Assembly: GCA_008081175.1 (NCBI GenBank)
Contig: VMCW01000155.1
Coordinates: 1 to 30,176, forward strand
DNA: 30,176 bases
Source: Flavobacteriaceae bacterium
GTDB taxonomy: Bacteria > Bacteroidota > Bacteroidia > Flavobacteriales > Flavobacteriaceae
Direction of reading: 5' to 3'
The translations under genes were made by a program, and so were the position numbers. Shown one piece after another: positions 1-7,810 of the stretch. Numbering within the stretch: position 1 is the stretch's first letter; each line of letters opens with the position of its first letter. The notes under the pieces were generated by a model. That model searched no databases. It saw nothing but the letters and a program-made list of their open reading frames with translations, and was not told where the DNA came from.

Positions 1-746
1 AGTTTAGTCTAAATCACCTTGCAGAAATTGCTCTTGGTGGTACTGCCGTAGGAACGGGCATTAACACTCCCAAAGGTTATTCAGAAAAAGTAGCCGCTTA
101 TATTTCAGAGTTTACCTGTTTGCCTTTTGTCAGTGCTCCAAATAAATTCGAAGCACTTGCCGCGCATGACGCTGTTGTAGGTGCTCACGCTGCCTTAAAA
201 CAAGTTGCTGTCTCCTTAAATAAAATTGCAAACGATATTCGATTAATGGCTTCAGGCCCTCGATCAGGTATTGGTGAGATCATCATTCCTGCTAACGAAC
301 CCGGGAGTTCTATAATGCCCGGAAAAGTCAATCCAACACAATGCGAAGCAATGACCATGGTTTGCGCACAGGTTATGGGAAATGATGTAGCGGTAAGTGT
401 GGGAGGTGCTCAAGGACATTATGAATTGAATGTCTTTAAACCCGTAATGGCTGCAAACTTAATCCAATCTGCTCAACTGATCGGTGACGCCTGTTACAGC
501 TTTACAGATCACTGTGTAGTAGGTATAGAACCCAACCACCAACGCATAGAAGCACTGGTTCAAAATTCTCTTATGTTGGTAACCGCGCTCAACACTAAAA
601 TAGGATACTACAAGGCTGCTGAAATTGCAAATAAAGCACATCGGGAAGGAACTACACTCAAAAAAGCCTGTCTCGATCTTGGCTACTTAACTGCCGAAGA
701 GTTTGATCAATGGGTTCGCCCAGAGGAGATGACTGGAAATGGATGA
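1..746 (+). CDS. fumC: Class II fumarate hydratase, C-terminal part (5' end outside window)
   Basis: Fumarase class II interconverts fumarate and malate in the TCA cycle, in the cytoplasm, as an iron-independent homotetramer. The frame is open from base 3 and gives 247 residues, roughly the last half of a protein that is usually about 465 aa; the start lies before the window. The flexible catalytic loop of the fumarase/aspartase superfamily, GSSIMPGKVNP, is at 303-335. The later HYELNVFKPVMA stretch is fumarase-like rather than aspartase-like. The upstream segment ALGGTAVGTGINTP is also typical of the family. The stop codon overlaps the start of the following acetyltransferase by 8 bases, so the two are probably cotranscribed. 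The TTG at 120 is an internal codon, not a start. I am confident of the family; argininosuccinate lyase and adenylosuccinate lyase are excluded by the motif detail. Confidence 0.95.
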   Translation, partial: FSLNHLAEIALGGTAVGTGINTPKGYSEKVAAYISEFTCLPFVSAPNKFEALAAHDAVVGAHAALKQVAVSLNKIANDIRLMASGPRSGIGEIIIPANEPGSSIMPGKVNPTQCEAMTMVCAQVMGNDVAVSVGGAQGHYELNVFKPVMAANLIQSAQLIGDACYSFTDHCVVGIEPNHQRIEALVQNSLMLVTALNTKIGYYKAAEIANKAHREGTTLKKACLDLGYLTAEEFDQWVRPEEMTGNG

Positions 747-1206
747 AATAACATTTAGAAAGTATACTTCAGAGGATGCCTCATTATTCAAATCCCTCAA
801 TATCGAGTGGTTAGAAAAGTATTTTGTTGTAGAACCAATAGATGAATTGGTGTTGAGCAATCCTCAAACAGAAATTCTCGACAAAGGAGGTTTTATACTA
901 ATGGCAGAATTCAATAAAAAGGTAATAGGCACCTTTGCTTTCATCAAAAAAGAAGAATTACTCTACGAATTTAGCAAAATGGCCATTCAACCCTCCTACA
1001 GAGGAAAAGGCTATGGAAACACGATGATTCAGTTCGCAATATCCTTTGCAGAGCAACACCATTGGAAAAAAATTATATTGTATTCCAATACCCTACTTGA
1101 AAACTCCATTCACCTGTATAGAAAATACGGATTTATAGAAGTTCCTATAGAGGAACAAGTAGTGTATAGTAGAGGGAATATTAAAATGGAATTGAACTTA
1201 AACTAA
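739..1206 (+). CDS. GNAT family N-acetyltransferase
   Basis: A 155-aa single-domain GNAT protein that transfers an acetyl group from acetyl-CoA to an unknown amine. Motif A is visible around residues 80-97: the beta-4 strand KMAIQPSYRG is followed by the pyrophosphate-binding loop RGKGYG (88-93, the R/QxxGxG/A signature). A later NSIHLYRKYGF segment (about 122-132) matches GNAT motif B, where Tyr often serves as general acid. The ATG overlaps the end of fumC by 8 bases, suggesting translational coupling. The stop codon overlaps the stop of the convergent ettA gene by 4 bases. The substrate cannot be inferred from sequence; small GNATs of this type act on antibiotics, polyamines, ribosomal proteins or metabolites. 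The fumC neighbourhood gives no clear functional hint. Confidence 0.88.
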   Translation: MDEITFRKYTSEDASLFKSLNIEWLEKYFVVEPIDELVLSNPQTEILDKGGFILMAEFNKKVIGTFAFIKKEELLYEFSKMAIQPSYRGKGYGNTMIQFAISFAEQHHWKKIILYSNTLLENSIHLYRKYGFIEVPIEEQVVYSRGNIKMELNLN

Positions 1207-2897
1207 TCTCTTGTTAGTTTTCGATATTGAATCCGCTTAGGCATAATATCTTGACCCAACCGCTTCTTTTTATTCTCTTCATAATCTGAGTAGGACCCCT
1301 CAAAAAAATAGACCTTAGAATCCCCTTCAAACGCAAGAATATGGGTGCAAATCCGGTCTAGAAACCAACGGTCGTGGGAAATGACCACAGCGCAACCGGC
1401 AAAATTCTCAAGACCTTCTTCAAGGGCTCTGAGTGTATTGACATCTAGGTCATTGGTAGGCTCGTCTAGCAACAAAACATTCCCCTCCTCTTTTAAGGTC
1501 ATAGCAAGATGCAAGCGGTTGCGTTCCCCACCAGAAAGTGTGCTCACTTTTTTATTCTGTTCACTACCACTAAAATTAAATCTACTTAAAAAAGCTCTTG
1601 AATTAATTTGCCTGCCTCCCAACATGATCAGCTCCTGCTCGTCACTAAAATTTTGCCATATCGTCTTTTCAGTGTCAATATTGGAGTGGGATTGATCTAC
1701 ATAAGCGAGCTTGACCGTTTCTCCTACAGAAAAAGTTCCTCCATCTGGAGCCTCTTCTCCCATAATCATTCGAAAAACAGTGGACTTTCCTGCCCCATTA
1801 GGCCCAATGACCCCCACTATTCCAGCCTGAGGCAAATTAAAACTCAAATCGTCGTAAAGTAACTTCTCTCCAAAAGCCTTTGAAACCTGATTGGCTTCAA
1901 TCACATTGGTTCCTAGCCTAGGTCCATTGGGAATAAAAATTTCTAATTTTTCATCCACTTGTTTCTGATCTTGACTCACCAATTTATCATAATTAGACAA
2001 TCGTGCTTTTTGTTTAGACTGTCTCCCCTTGGGTGCCATACGCACCCATTCTAACTCGCGTTCCAGAGTTTTTTGACGCTTAGAAGATTGTTTTTGCTCT
2101 TGTGCTAAACGTTTTGCTTTTTGTTCCAACCAGGAAGAATAATTGCCCTTCCAAGGAATCCCCTCTCCTCGATCCAATTCCAGAATCCATCCGGCGACAT
2201 TGTCTAGAAAATAACGATCGTGGGTAACTGCAATCACTGTCCCTTGATATTGTGCCAAATGATGCTCCAACCAATGCACTGATTCTGCATCTAAATGGTT
2301 TGTGGGCTCGTCCAACAGCAAAACGTCTGGTTTTTGTAACAGCAATCTACAAAGAGCAACTCTTCTTCGTTCTCCACCAGAAAGTACTTCAATCTTTTGA
2401 TCTCCAGGAGGAGTGCGTAGAGCATCCATAGCAATTTCTAACTGGGTGTCTAATTCCCATGCATTGGATGCGTCAATTTCATCTTGCAGCTCAGCTTGGC
2501 GATCCATGAGCTGCTGCATTTTATCAGGATTTTCATAGATTTCTGGCAATCCAAATTGGTCATTGATTTGATTGTATTCTTCCAATATAGCAACAGTATG
2601 TGCCACTCCTTCCTTGACCACTTCCAAGACGGTTTTAGAAGGATCCAACTCAGGCTCTTGCTCTAAATAGCCCACTTTATAGTCTTTGGAAAAAACTACA
2701 TCCCCTTGGAAATTTGTATCTATACCTGCAATGATTTTCAATAATGTTGATTTCCCAGAGCCATTTAATCCCAGAATTCCAATTTTAGCCCCGTAAAAAA
2801 AGCTTAAATAAATATTTTTCAATACAGGTTGATTGGCGCTAGGATAGGTTTTTGAAACCCCAGTCATTGAAAATATTACTTTCTTATCTTCAGACAT
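1203..2897 (-). CDS. ettA: Energy-dependent translational throttle protein EttA (ABC-F ATPase)
   Basis: EttA binds the ribosomal E site and gates the first steps of elongation according to the ATP/ADP ratio. The protein has 564 aa (E. coli EttA has about 555) and no membrane segments. It carries two ABC domains: Walker A GLNGSGKS (43-50), signature LSGGER (172-177) and Walker B LLLDEPTN (193-200); then Walker A GPNGAGKS (365-372), LSGGER (454-459) and Walker B LLLDEPTN (475-482). The linker at about 245-320, with KRLAQEQKQSSKRQKTLERE and WVRMAPKGRQSKQKARL, is the P-site-tRNA-interaction region diagnostic of EttA rather than Uup or antibiotic-resistance ABC-F proteins. It starts 1 base after the stop of a small membrane protein gene, so the two form an operon. 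It ends tail-to-tail with the GNAT gene, 4 bases overlapping. Confidence 0.96.
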   Translation of the reverse strand: MSEDKKVIFSMTGVSKTYPSANQPVLKNIYLSFFYGAKIGILGLNGSGKSTLLKIIAGIDTNFQGDVVFSKDYKVGYLEQEPELDPSKTVLEVVKEGVAHTVAILEEYNQINDQFGLPEIYENPDKMQQLMDRQAELQDEIDASNAWELDTQLEIAMDALRTPPGDQKIEVLSGGERRRVALCRLLLQKPDVLLLDEPTNHLDAESVHWLEHHLAQYQGTVIAVTHDRYFLDNVAGWILELDRGEGIPWKGNYSSWLEQKAKRLAQEQKQSSKRQKTLERELEWVRMAPKGRQSKQKARLSNYDKLVSQDQKQVDEKLEIFIPNGPRLGTNVIEANQVSKAFGEKLLYDDLSFNLPQAGIVGVIGPNGAGKSTVFRMIMGEEAPDGGTFSVGETVKLAYVDQSHSNIDTEKTIWQNFSDEQELIMLGGRQINSRAFLSRFNFSGSEQNKKVSTLSGGERNRLHLAMTLKEEGNVLLLDEPTNDLDVNTLRALEEGLENFAGCAVVISHDRWFLDRICTHILAFEGDSKVYFFEGSYSDYEENKKKRLGQDIMPKRIQYRKLTRD

Positions 2898-2898
2898 C

Positions 2899-3078
2899 TT
2901 AAATCCTTCCTCTTAATGCGTTAAATGCCCATGCTATGGCATAAAAACCGATTCCAGTTATAGAAAATCCTATGGCGTATTCTGGGTATTTCAAAACCCC
3001 AATCAATATCAGCGCACTTCCTATGATAGCTATCACCAAAGCGGTATAGCCCACAATTTTATTTTTGTTTAAACTCAT
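2899..3078 (-). CDS. Small two-helix membrane protein upstream of ettA
   Basis: A 59-aa protein starting MSLNKNKIVG. An in-frame TTT-AAA rich extension to 3111 is possible, but the ATG at 3078 gives the more natural protein: a short basic N-terminus, then helix 1 (YTALVIAIIGSALILIGVL), a short loop with KYPEYAIG, then helix 2 (FSITGIGFYAIAWAFNAL) and a basic end (RGRI). Both termini are probably cytoplasmic. It sits 1 base upstream of ettA and is presumably cotranscribed. From memory it resembles a short flavobacterial membrane protein family known only by a locus-tag style name (CAL67264 family). That match is recall, not a search. The function is unknown. A weak -7-like element (GATATTTG, minus strand, 3098-3105) lies just upstream, without a convincing -33. 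Confidence 0.75.
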   Translation of the reverse strand: MSLNKNKIVGYTALVIAIIGSALILIGVLKYPEYAIGFSITGIGFYAIAWAFNALRGRI

Positions 3079-3120
3079 TTCTGTAGAATGGTAAAGACAA
3101 ATATCGAACATTTATTTAAA

Positions 3121-3148
3121 TTGACACCTATAGAAATTAGTACTTTAG
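3121..3148 (+). promoter_or_regulatory. Candidate flavobacterial housekeeping promoter for the acyl-CoA carboxylase gene
   Basis: TTG at 3121-3123, a 17-base spacer and TACTTTAG at 3141-3148 resemble the Bacteroidota consensus TTG-N17-23-TAnnTTTG with one mismatch (TTAG for TTTG). The gene starts at 3167, giving a short leader. No Shine-Dalgarno sequence is visible, as expected in this phylum. Pattern match only. Confidence 0.35.
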
Positions 3149-3166
3149 CAAAGTCATACGAATACT

Positions 3167-4795
3167 ATGAATCTAGAAAAAGAAAAAAATAAGGACGCTT
3201 TAAAAATGGCTTGGGCTCAACTCCAATCACGCATGCGAAAAATAAAATTAGGAGGTGGAAAGGAGCGTCTTGCTAAATTAAAAAACCAAGGAAAACTGTC
3301 CGCTCGTGAGCGTATCAATCAATTGGTTGACGACCCAAAAAATGTCTATGAGGTAGGCATACTAGCAGCAGAAAACATGTATGGTCAATACGGAGGCTGT
3401 CCTTCTGCAGGGGTGGTGGTCGTTATTGGTATTGTTTCAGGAAAAACATGCGTCATTGTTGCAAATGATCCAACCGTAAAAGCAGGAGCTTGGTTTCCCA
3501 TGACAGCTAAAAAGAACTTAAGAGCTCAAGAAATAGCTATGGAAAACAACATACCCATCATTTATCTTGTGGATAGTGCTGGTATTTTCCTGCCCTTACA
3601 GGAACAGCTATTTGCTGATAAAGAAAACTTTGGTCGTATTTTTAGAAATAATGCTCGTATGAGCAGCAAGGGAATAGTCCAAATTGCGGCCGTAATGGGC
3701 AGTTGTGTAGCGGGTGGTGCATATCTTCCTATAATGTCCGATGAAGCCATTATTGTGGAAAAAACAGGGAGTATTTTCCTGGCAGGAAGTTATTTAGTGA
3801 AAGCGGCAATTGGCGAAGAAGTAGACAATGAATTTTTAGGTGGTGCCGATACACATAGCGGCATAAGCGGGGTTACGGATTATAAAGTAAAAAATGATCA
3901 AGAAGCGCTTAAAAAAATAAGAAGCCTGATGGAAAAGATGGGAGCTCCAAAATCAGCTGGATTCCATCGTTCACAAACAATTGAACCAAAAGCCAATCCA
4001 GAAAACCTCTACACTCTCATTCCCAAAGAGCGAAATCAACCCTATGACACTTATGAACTCATTGACCTGATCGTTGATGCAGATTCGATTGATGAATACA
4101 AAAAAGAATACGGTCAAACACTAATTACTACCTATGCAAAAATCGAAGGCTGGTCTGTAGGAATCGTTGCCAATCAAAGAAAAGTAGTAAAAAGTAAAAC
4201 AGGTGAAATGCAGTTTGGTGGAGTAATTTATGGAGATGCCGCTGATAAAGCAACACGATTTATCGCCAATTGTAACCAACGTAATATCCCTCTAGTATTT
4301 TTACAAGATGTAACTGGATTTATGGTAGGCAGTAAGGCAGAACACAGCGGAATAATAAAAGACGGTGCTAAAATGGTGAATGCCGTTGCGAATTCTGTTG
4401 TTCCTAAATTTACTGTAGTCGTAGGAAACTCTTTTGGAGCTGGAAATTATGCTATGTGTGGTAAAGCATTTGATCCAAGGCTTATGTTAGCTTGGCCTTC
4501 AGCAAAAATGGCGGTTATGGGAGGAGAACAAGCCGCAAATGTATTATTACAAATAGAAAAAGCAGCTGTAAAAAAATCAGGTGTCACATTAGACAAGAAA
4601 AAAGAAACAACCTTGAAAGAGCAAATCAGCAAGGACTACAAAGAAAAAACTGAAATACTCTATGCAGCTTCCCAACTTTGGGTTGACGCTGTTATAGATC
4701 CAATAGAAACCCGTTCATGGATAAGCATGGGAATTACATTAGCAAATCACGCTCCTGCTACCGAAAAATTCAACATGGGAGTACTACAAGTCTAA
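3167..4795 (+). CDS. Acyl-CoA carboxylase, carboxyltransferase (beta) subunit, MCCB/PCCB family
   Basis: This 542-aa subunit transfers a carboxyl group from carboxybiotin to an acyl-CoA. It has two crotonase-fold halves. In the N-terminal half, SCVAGGAYLPIMSDEAIIV (179-197) holds the GGAY acyl-CoA oxyanion turn, followed by GSIFLAGSYLVKAA. In the C-terminal half, GNSFGAGNYAMCG (420-432) forms the biotin-side pocket. Overall length and blocks such as MSSKGIVQIAAVMGS are closest to 3-methylcrotonyl-CoA carboxylase beta as I remember it, although the usual LVDSGGA-LPRQ is LVDSAGIFLPLQ here (134-145). No biotin carboxylase or BCCP gene is adjacent, so the partner must be encoded elsewhere. The substrate (methylcrotonyl-, propionyl- or another acyl-CoA) is not settled. 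The last 12 bases overlap the end of the convergent menE. Confidence 0.88.
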   Translation: MNLEKEKNKDALKMAWAQLQSRMRKIKLGGGKERLAKLKNQGKLSARERINQLVDDPKNVYEVGILAAENMYGQYGGCPSAGVVVVIGIVSGKTCVIVANDPTVKAGAWFPMTAKKNLRAQEIAMENNIPIIYLVDSAGIFLPLQEQLFADKENFGRIFRNNARMSSKGIVQIAAVMGSCVAGGAYLPIMSDEAIIVEKTGSIFLAGSYLVKAAIGEEVDNEFLGGADTHSGISGVTDYKVKNDQEALKKIRSLMEKMGAPKSAGFHRSQTIEPKANPENLYTLIPKERNQPYDTYELIDLIVDADSIDEYKKEYGQTLITTYAKIEGWSVGIVANQRKVVKSKTGEMQFGGVIYGDAADKATRFIANCNQRNIPLVFLQDVTGFMVGSKAEHSGIIKDGAKMVNAVANSVVPKFTVVVGNSFGAGNYAMCGKAFDPRLMLAWPSAKMAVMGGEQAANVLLQIEKAAVKKSGVTLDKKKETTLKEQISKDYKEKTEILYAASQLWVDAVIDPIETRSWISMGITLANHAPATEKFNMGVLQV

Positions 4796-5875
4796 GACAC
4801 GTGAGGGCTTTTGACTCATTGTGGAAGTGCGTTTAATTTTACCGCTGTAGGTTTCTTTAAATCCATTAAAATAAACAACGGATTTTGGAATTTCATAAGG
4901 TTCTAAAGAAGTGCATTTTTTAAGTTTTTCTTGAAGTAGTTCAACTGTCAAGTCAGCATTTTCTTTTACGACTAAAACAACCTTCTCTCCAAGTAAGGAA
5001 TCTTCCACTCGATCAATAAAAAAATGAAAATCCAAATGCTCGGAAAGCTTTCGTTCTATTTGTTCCGGATGTAATTTAACCCCTCCAGAGTTGATAATGT
5101 GATCTACTCGACCAATTAACCTAAATTGCCTAGAACTAAAGAGCTCTACCTCGTCATTGGTTCTTAATCGTTCAACTCCCAAATATGGAGCATCTATAAT
5201 CAAACAATTGCGCTCATCTTTTCCTACTTCAATGTTTGGTAAACATTTGAAAACTGAAGAAGGATCGGTCATTTTTCTTACTGCGATATGGGATAAGGTT
5301 TCCATCATCCCATAGGTTTCAAAAGCATTTACTTTTCTTTCTTTTAACTGCTGCTGGAGCGCTTTAGAAACAAAAGCCCCTCCCACAATCAATGTGCCTA
5401 CTTTGCCTAAATCTGAAAGTGAATGATACGCTTGCATGGGTGTCATGGCAACAAAGTCGTAAGATTTTTCGTTCTTATAAAAAGGTCTTTTTGAAGGAGA
5501 AATTAGATCGATTTCAAGGCCAAGGATCATCGCTCGAACAAGCATCATCTTGCCAGCGATATACTTAGCAGGAAGACAGTGCAAGGCACGAGAACCAACG
5601 CTAACCCCAAAAAAGTCTCCAGTTGCAATCGCGCTGTTTACAAGAGCTTGCTTTTTAAAGCGTAGTTTTTTTGGTGTAGCAGTAGTTCCTGAACTTTCTA
5701 AATAAATCGAATCCGAATTATCCATCCAGTCCAATAAAAAATCACCAAGATAACGTTCGTACTGATCTCCCTCTTTTACAAAATTGTAGGCAACTTCTTT
5801 TAAGTCCTCATAATCATAATGATAGCCGTTAAGTAGAAAACGATTGTGAATTTTTGTGTAGTGTGGTGTTTGCAT
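4784..5875 (-). CDS. menE: o-Succinylbenzoate-CoA ligase
   Basis: MenE adenylates o-succinylbenzoate and joins it to CoA, the step before MenB in menaquinone synthesis. The 363-aa protein is an ANL-superfamily enzyme. The P-loop is SSGTTATPK (61-69) and the A5-like motif is TYGMMET (187-193). The hinge region RLIGRVDHIINSGGVKLHP (252-270) and the catalytic lysine in SGKIKR (K346) are both present. It is about 90 aa shorter than E. coli MenE because most of the first N-terminal subdomain is missing; the nucleotide and acyl sites remain, and short forms are common in this phylum, so I do not call it broken. It is the last gene of the men operon, starting 2 bases after the CPBP protease gene, and overlaps the carboxyltransferase gene tail-to-tail by 12 bases. 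Confidence 0.92.
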   Translation of the reverse strand: MQTPHYTKIHNRFLLNGYHYDYEDLKEVAYNFVKEGDQYERYLGDFLLDWMDNSDSIYLESSGTTATPKKLRFKKQALVNSAIATGDFFGVSVGSRALHCLPAKYIAGKMMLVRAMILGLEIDLISPSKRPFYKNEKSYDFVAMTPMQAYHSLSDLGKVGTLIVGGAFVSKALQQQLKERKVNAFETYGMMETLSHIAVRKMTDPSSVFKCLPNIEVGKDERNCLIIDAPYLGVERLRTNDEVELFSSRQFRLIGRVDHIINSGGVKLHPEQIERKLSEHLDFHFFIDRVEDSLLGEKVVLVVKENADLTVELLQEKLKKCTSLEPYEIPKSVVYFNGFKETYSGKIKRTSTMSQKPSRVLDL

Positions 5876-5877
5876 TT

Positions 5878-6780
5878 TTATAATCGATCAAAGAGTTTGT
5901 TTTTCCAATTGGACCAGTGATATCTCTTAGCCATAAACCATAAAAAAAGAGGAAATAATAAACCAAGACTAAGGAAAATTTCAGCACCCAAGGAGGGCTC
6001 TGAAATATCGATAAAAAGGGACTCTGTTTGGAAGGCAGTCCAAGAAGAGGTTACCAACAATGCGGTAAAAAGATTGTTTGCAGCATGGAATCCCAAGGCG
6101 AGTTCTAAACCTTCATCCATAAGAGTAAGAATACCCAAGAAAAAACCAGTACCAATATAATAAACCAATATACCATAACCTAGTTGCTCGACTTCTGGAT
6201 TAAAAATATGTAAACTTCCAAAAAAGGCTGAAGTCATAAATAGTGCCAACCCCCTACTCTTAAAATATGTAGCAAAACCCTGCATCAAATAACCTCGAAA
6301 AACATACTCTTCAAGGCTGGTTTGTATTGGAATTAAAGCGATTGATATAACAACTAATAAAGCAAAAGCTTTGGGTTCAAAATTCCACTGATAGGAATCT
6401 GGATTAAAGAAATAGTCCCCTAAAACCAACGCCACTGTCAGTCCTCCCCAAAGAAAAAAAGCAGAAAAAAAACGATTCCAATCCAGTTTAGCTCTCGCAG
6501 TTGTAATACTTAACATGCTTCGATCGTGTAATTTTTTTACCACTAAAATCAAACCTAAGAATCCAAAGACGAAGGGAATCAAAAGTAAAACCAATTGGAG
6601 ATTCTTATTTAAGCTTCTTAATGCTGCCATGGGATCTCCTCCAGCAGCCAAAATGAGATCCTTGGTCATAAAAAAACCCATCGGCAATTGCCCTATAATA
6701 GTAAATATGATGACAACAAAAGAACCGAGCAAATACATCCAAAATGGATTTTTATGACGAAGGGCCTGACTCAAAAACAT
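5878..6780 (-). CDS. CPBP (CAAX/Abi-type) intramembrane metalloprotease in the men operon
   Basis: A 300-aa multi-spanning membrane protein with about eight hydrophobic segments. It has the three motifs of the CPBP family (Rce1-like glutamic protease/metalloprotease): EEYVFRG with E157, E158 and R162; FFGSLHIFN with H191; and FHAANN with H232. Bacterial members have been linked to peptide/bacteriocin processing or immunity and other membrane-protein roles, but most are uncharacterised. It lies 1 base after menC and 2 bases before menE, so it is cotranscribed with menaquinone genes. All motif residues are intact, so it is probably active. There is no known step in menaquinone synthesis for a protease; its job here is unknown. 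Poorly conserved N- and C-terminal parts give no further clue. Confidence 0.88.
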   Translation of the reverse strand: MFLSQALRHKNPFWMYLLGSFVVIIFTIIGQLPMGFFMTKDLILAAGGDPMAALRSLNKNLQLVLLLIPFVFGFLGLILVVKKLHDRSMLSITTARAKLDWNRFFSAFFLWGGLTVALVLGDYFFNPDSYQWNFEPKAFALLVVISIALIPIQTSLEEYVFRGYLMQGFATYFKSRGLALFMTSAFFGSLHIFNPEVEQLGYGILVYYIGTGFFLGILTLMDEGLELALGFHAANNLFTALLVTSSWTAFQTESLFIDISEPSLGAEIFLSLGLLFPLFLWFMAKRYHWSNWKNKLFDRL

Positions 6781-6781
6781 A

Positions 6782-7810
6782 CTAGTAGAATTTCTCCCAA
6801 GGTATTAAATTATCGTTCCAAAGACAACCGAAATTAATTTTCAAAGGACTGCTAATGTTATTTTTAAAAAGAGATCCCGTACCCAGACCTTGATGACCCA
6901 TTGCCTCGATTTTAAAGGTCCACTGTGCGATGGCATTTAATCCAATATTACTTTCCAAGGCACTAGTAATCCACCAGCCAATTCCATTTTTTTTAGCCAA
7001 AGCAATCCATTGATCAGAAGCTTGAAACCCACCCAGTAAGCTGGGTTTTATAATTAAATAATCGGGCTTTATAGTGTCCAAGAGCCCTTGCTGTTTTTCT
7101 TCTGAAAAACAACCGATTAATTCTTCATCCAGAGCAATAGGGACAGGGCTTTGTTCGCAGAGCTTGCTCATTATATCCCATTGATTAACCGCTATTGGCT
7201 GTTCAATGGAATGCAAATCGTAATCACTGAGTTGCTTCAGTTTTTCCAAAGCATTTTTTGGAGAAAAAGCCCCATTTGCATCTACTCGCAATGTAATTTC
7301 TTGAGCTTTGAATTCATTACGCACTTGCTTCAAAAGCTGAAGTTCTTTTTTAAAATCCAAGGCCCCAATTTTTAATTTGATACAATCAAAACCGCGTTCC
7401 AGCAAGGATTTGATTTGACTTTTCATATAATCAAAAGACCCCATCCAAACCAACCCGTTTATAGGGATAGGAGATTTTCCTTCAGTAAATTCAGAAGGGA
7501 ATAATAGATAAGGTGTTTCTTTACTCAAATCTAAAAGTGCCATCTCATAACCCATTCTTATAGAAGGCCATGCTGTGAGATTGGGCAGCGTGGTTTGATT
7601 ATTTATAGAATCACATAGTTTTTTGAGTTCTTGCTCAAAATGAGGTACAGCGTCTATGCTTAATCCCTTCAAAAGACTACACTCCCCTATCCCTCTTTTT
7701 TCTTCATGCTCCAACACAATAAACCAACTATCTTTTGTGGTTAAAATTCCTCTAGAAGTACCACTTGGCCGTATAAATTGAAGTTGATGTTTGAAATAAT
7801 GCGCGTTCAT
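6782..7810 (-). CDS. menC: o-Succinylbenzoate synthase
   Basis: MenC dehydrates SHCHC to o-succinylbenzoate. It is an enolase-superfamily enzyme of 342 aa with an N-terminal capping region and a C-terminal barrel. Catalytic and metal-binding residues are visible: KLK (K145, K147), the first metal ligand D177 in RVDANG, the second E203 in SIEQP, D228/E229 in ALDEEL, and the general acid/base K255 in IIKPSLLGG. This pattern matches the muconate-lactonizing subgroup, and the operon context fixes the reaction as OSB synthesis rather than dipeptide epimerization. The start codon overlaps the menA stop by 4 bases (ATGA), a typical coupled arrangement. The CPBP gene follows after 1 base. Confidence 0.93.
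   Translation of the reverse strand: MNAHYFKHQLQFIRPSGTSRGILTTKDSWFIVLEHEEKRGIGECSLLKGLSIDAVPHFEQELKKLCDSINNQTTLPNLTAWPSIRMGYEMALLDLSKETPYLLFPSEFTEGKSPIPINGLVWMGSFDYMKSQIKSLLERGFDCIKLKIGALDFKKELQLLKQVRNEFKAQEITLRVDANGAFSPKNALEKLKQLSDYDLHSIEQPIAVNQWDIMSKLCEQSPVPIALDEELIGCFSEEKQQGLLDTIKPDYLIIKPSLLGGFQASDQWIALAKKNGIGWWITSALESNIGLNAIAQWTFKIEAMGHQGLGTGSLFKNNISSPLKINFGCLWNDNLIPWEKFY

Noticed and set aside
1..746. fumC as a truncated or broken gene
   Set aside because: The open frame runs to base 3; the missing N-terminal half is simply beyond the window edge.
2899..3111. 70-aa version of the small membrane protein starting at 3111
   Set aside because: The extra 11 residues (MFDICLYHSTE) precede a better start, contain no conserved-looking sequence, and would occupy the likely promoter/leader region.
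4784..5875. menE as a truncated pseudogene because it is about 90 residues short
   Set aside because: P-loop, A5-like motif, hinge and catalytic lysine are all intact and short MenE forms are usual in this phylum.
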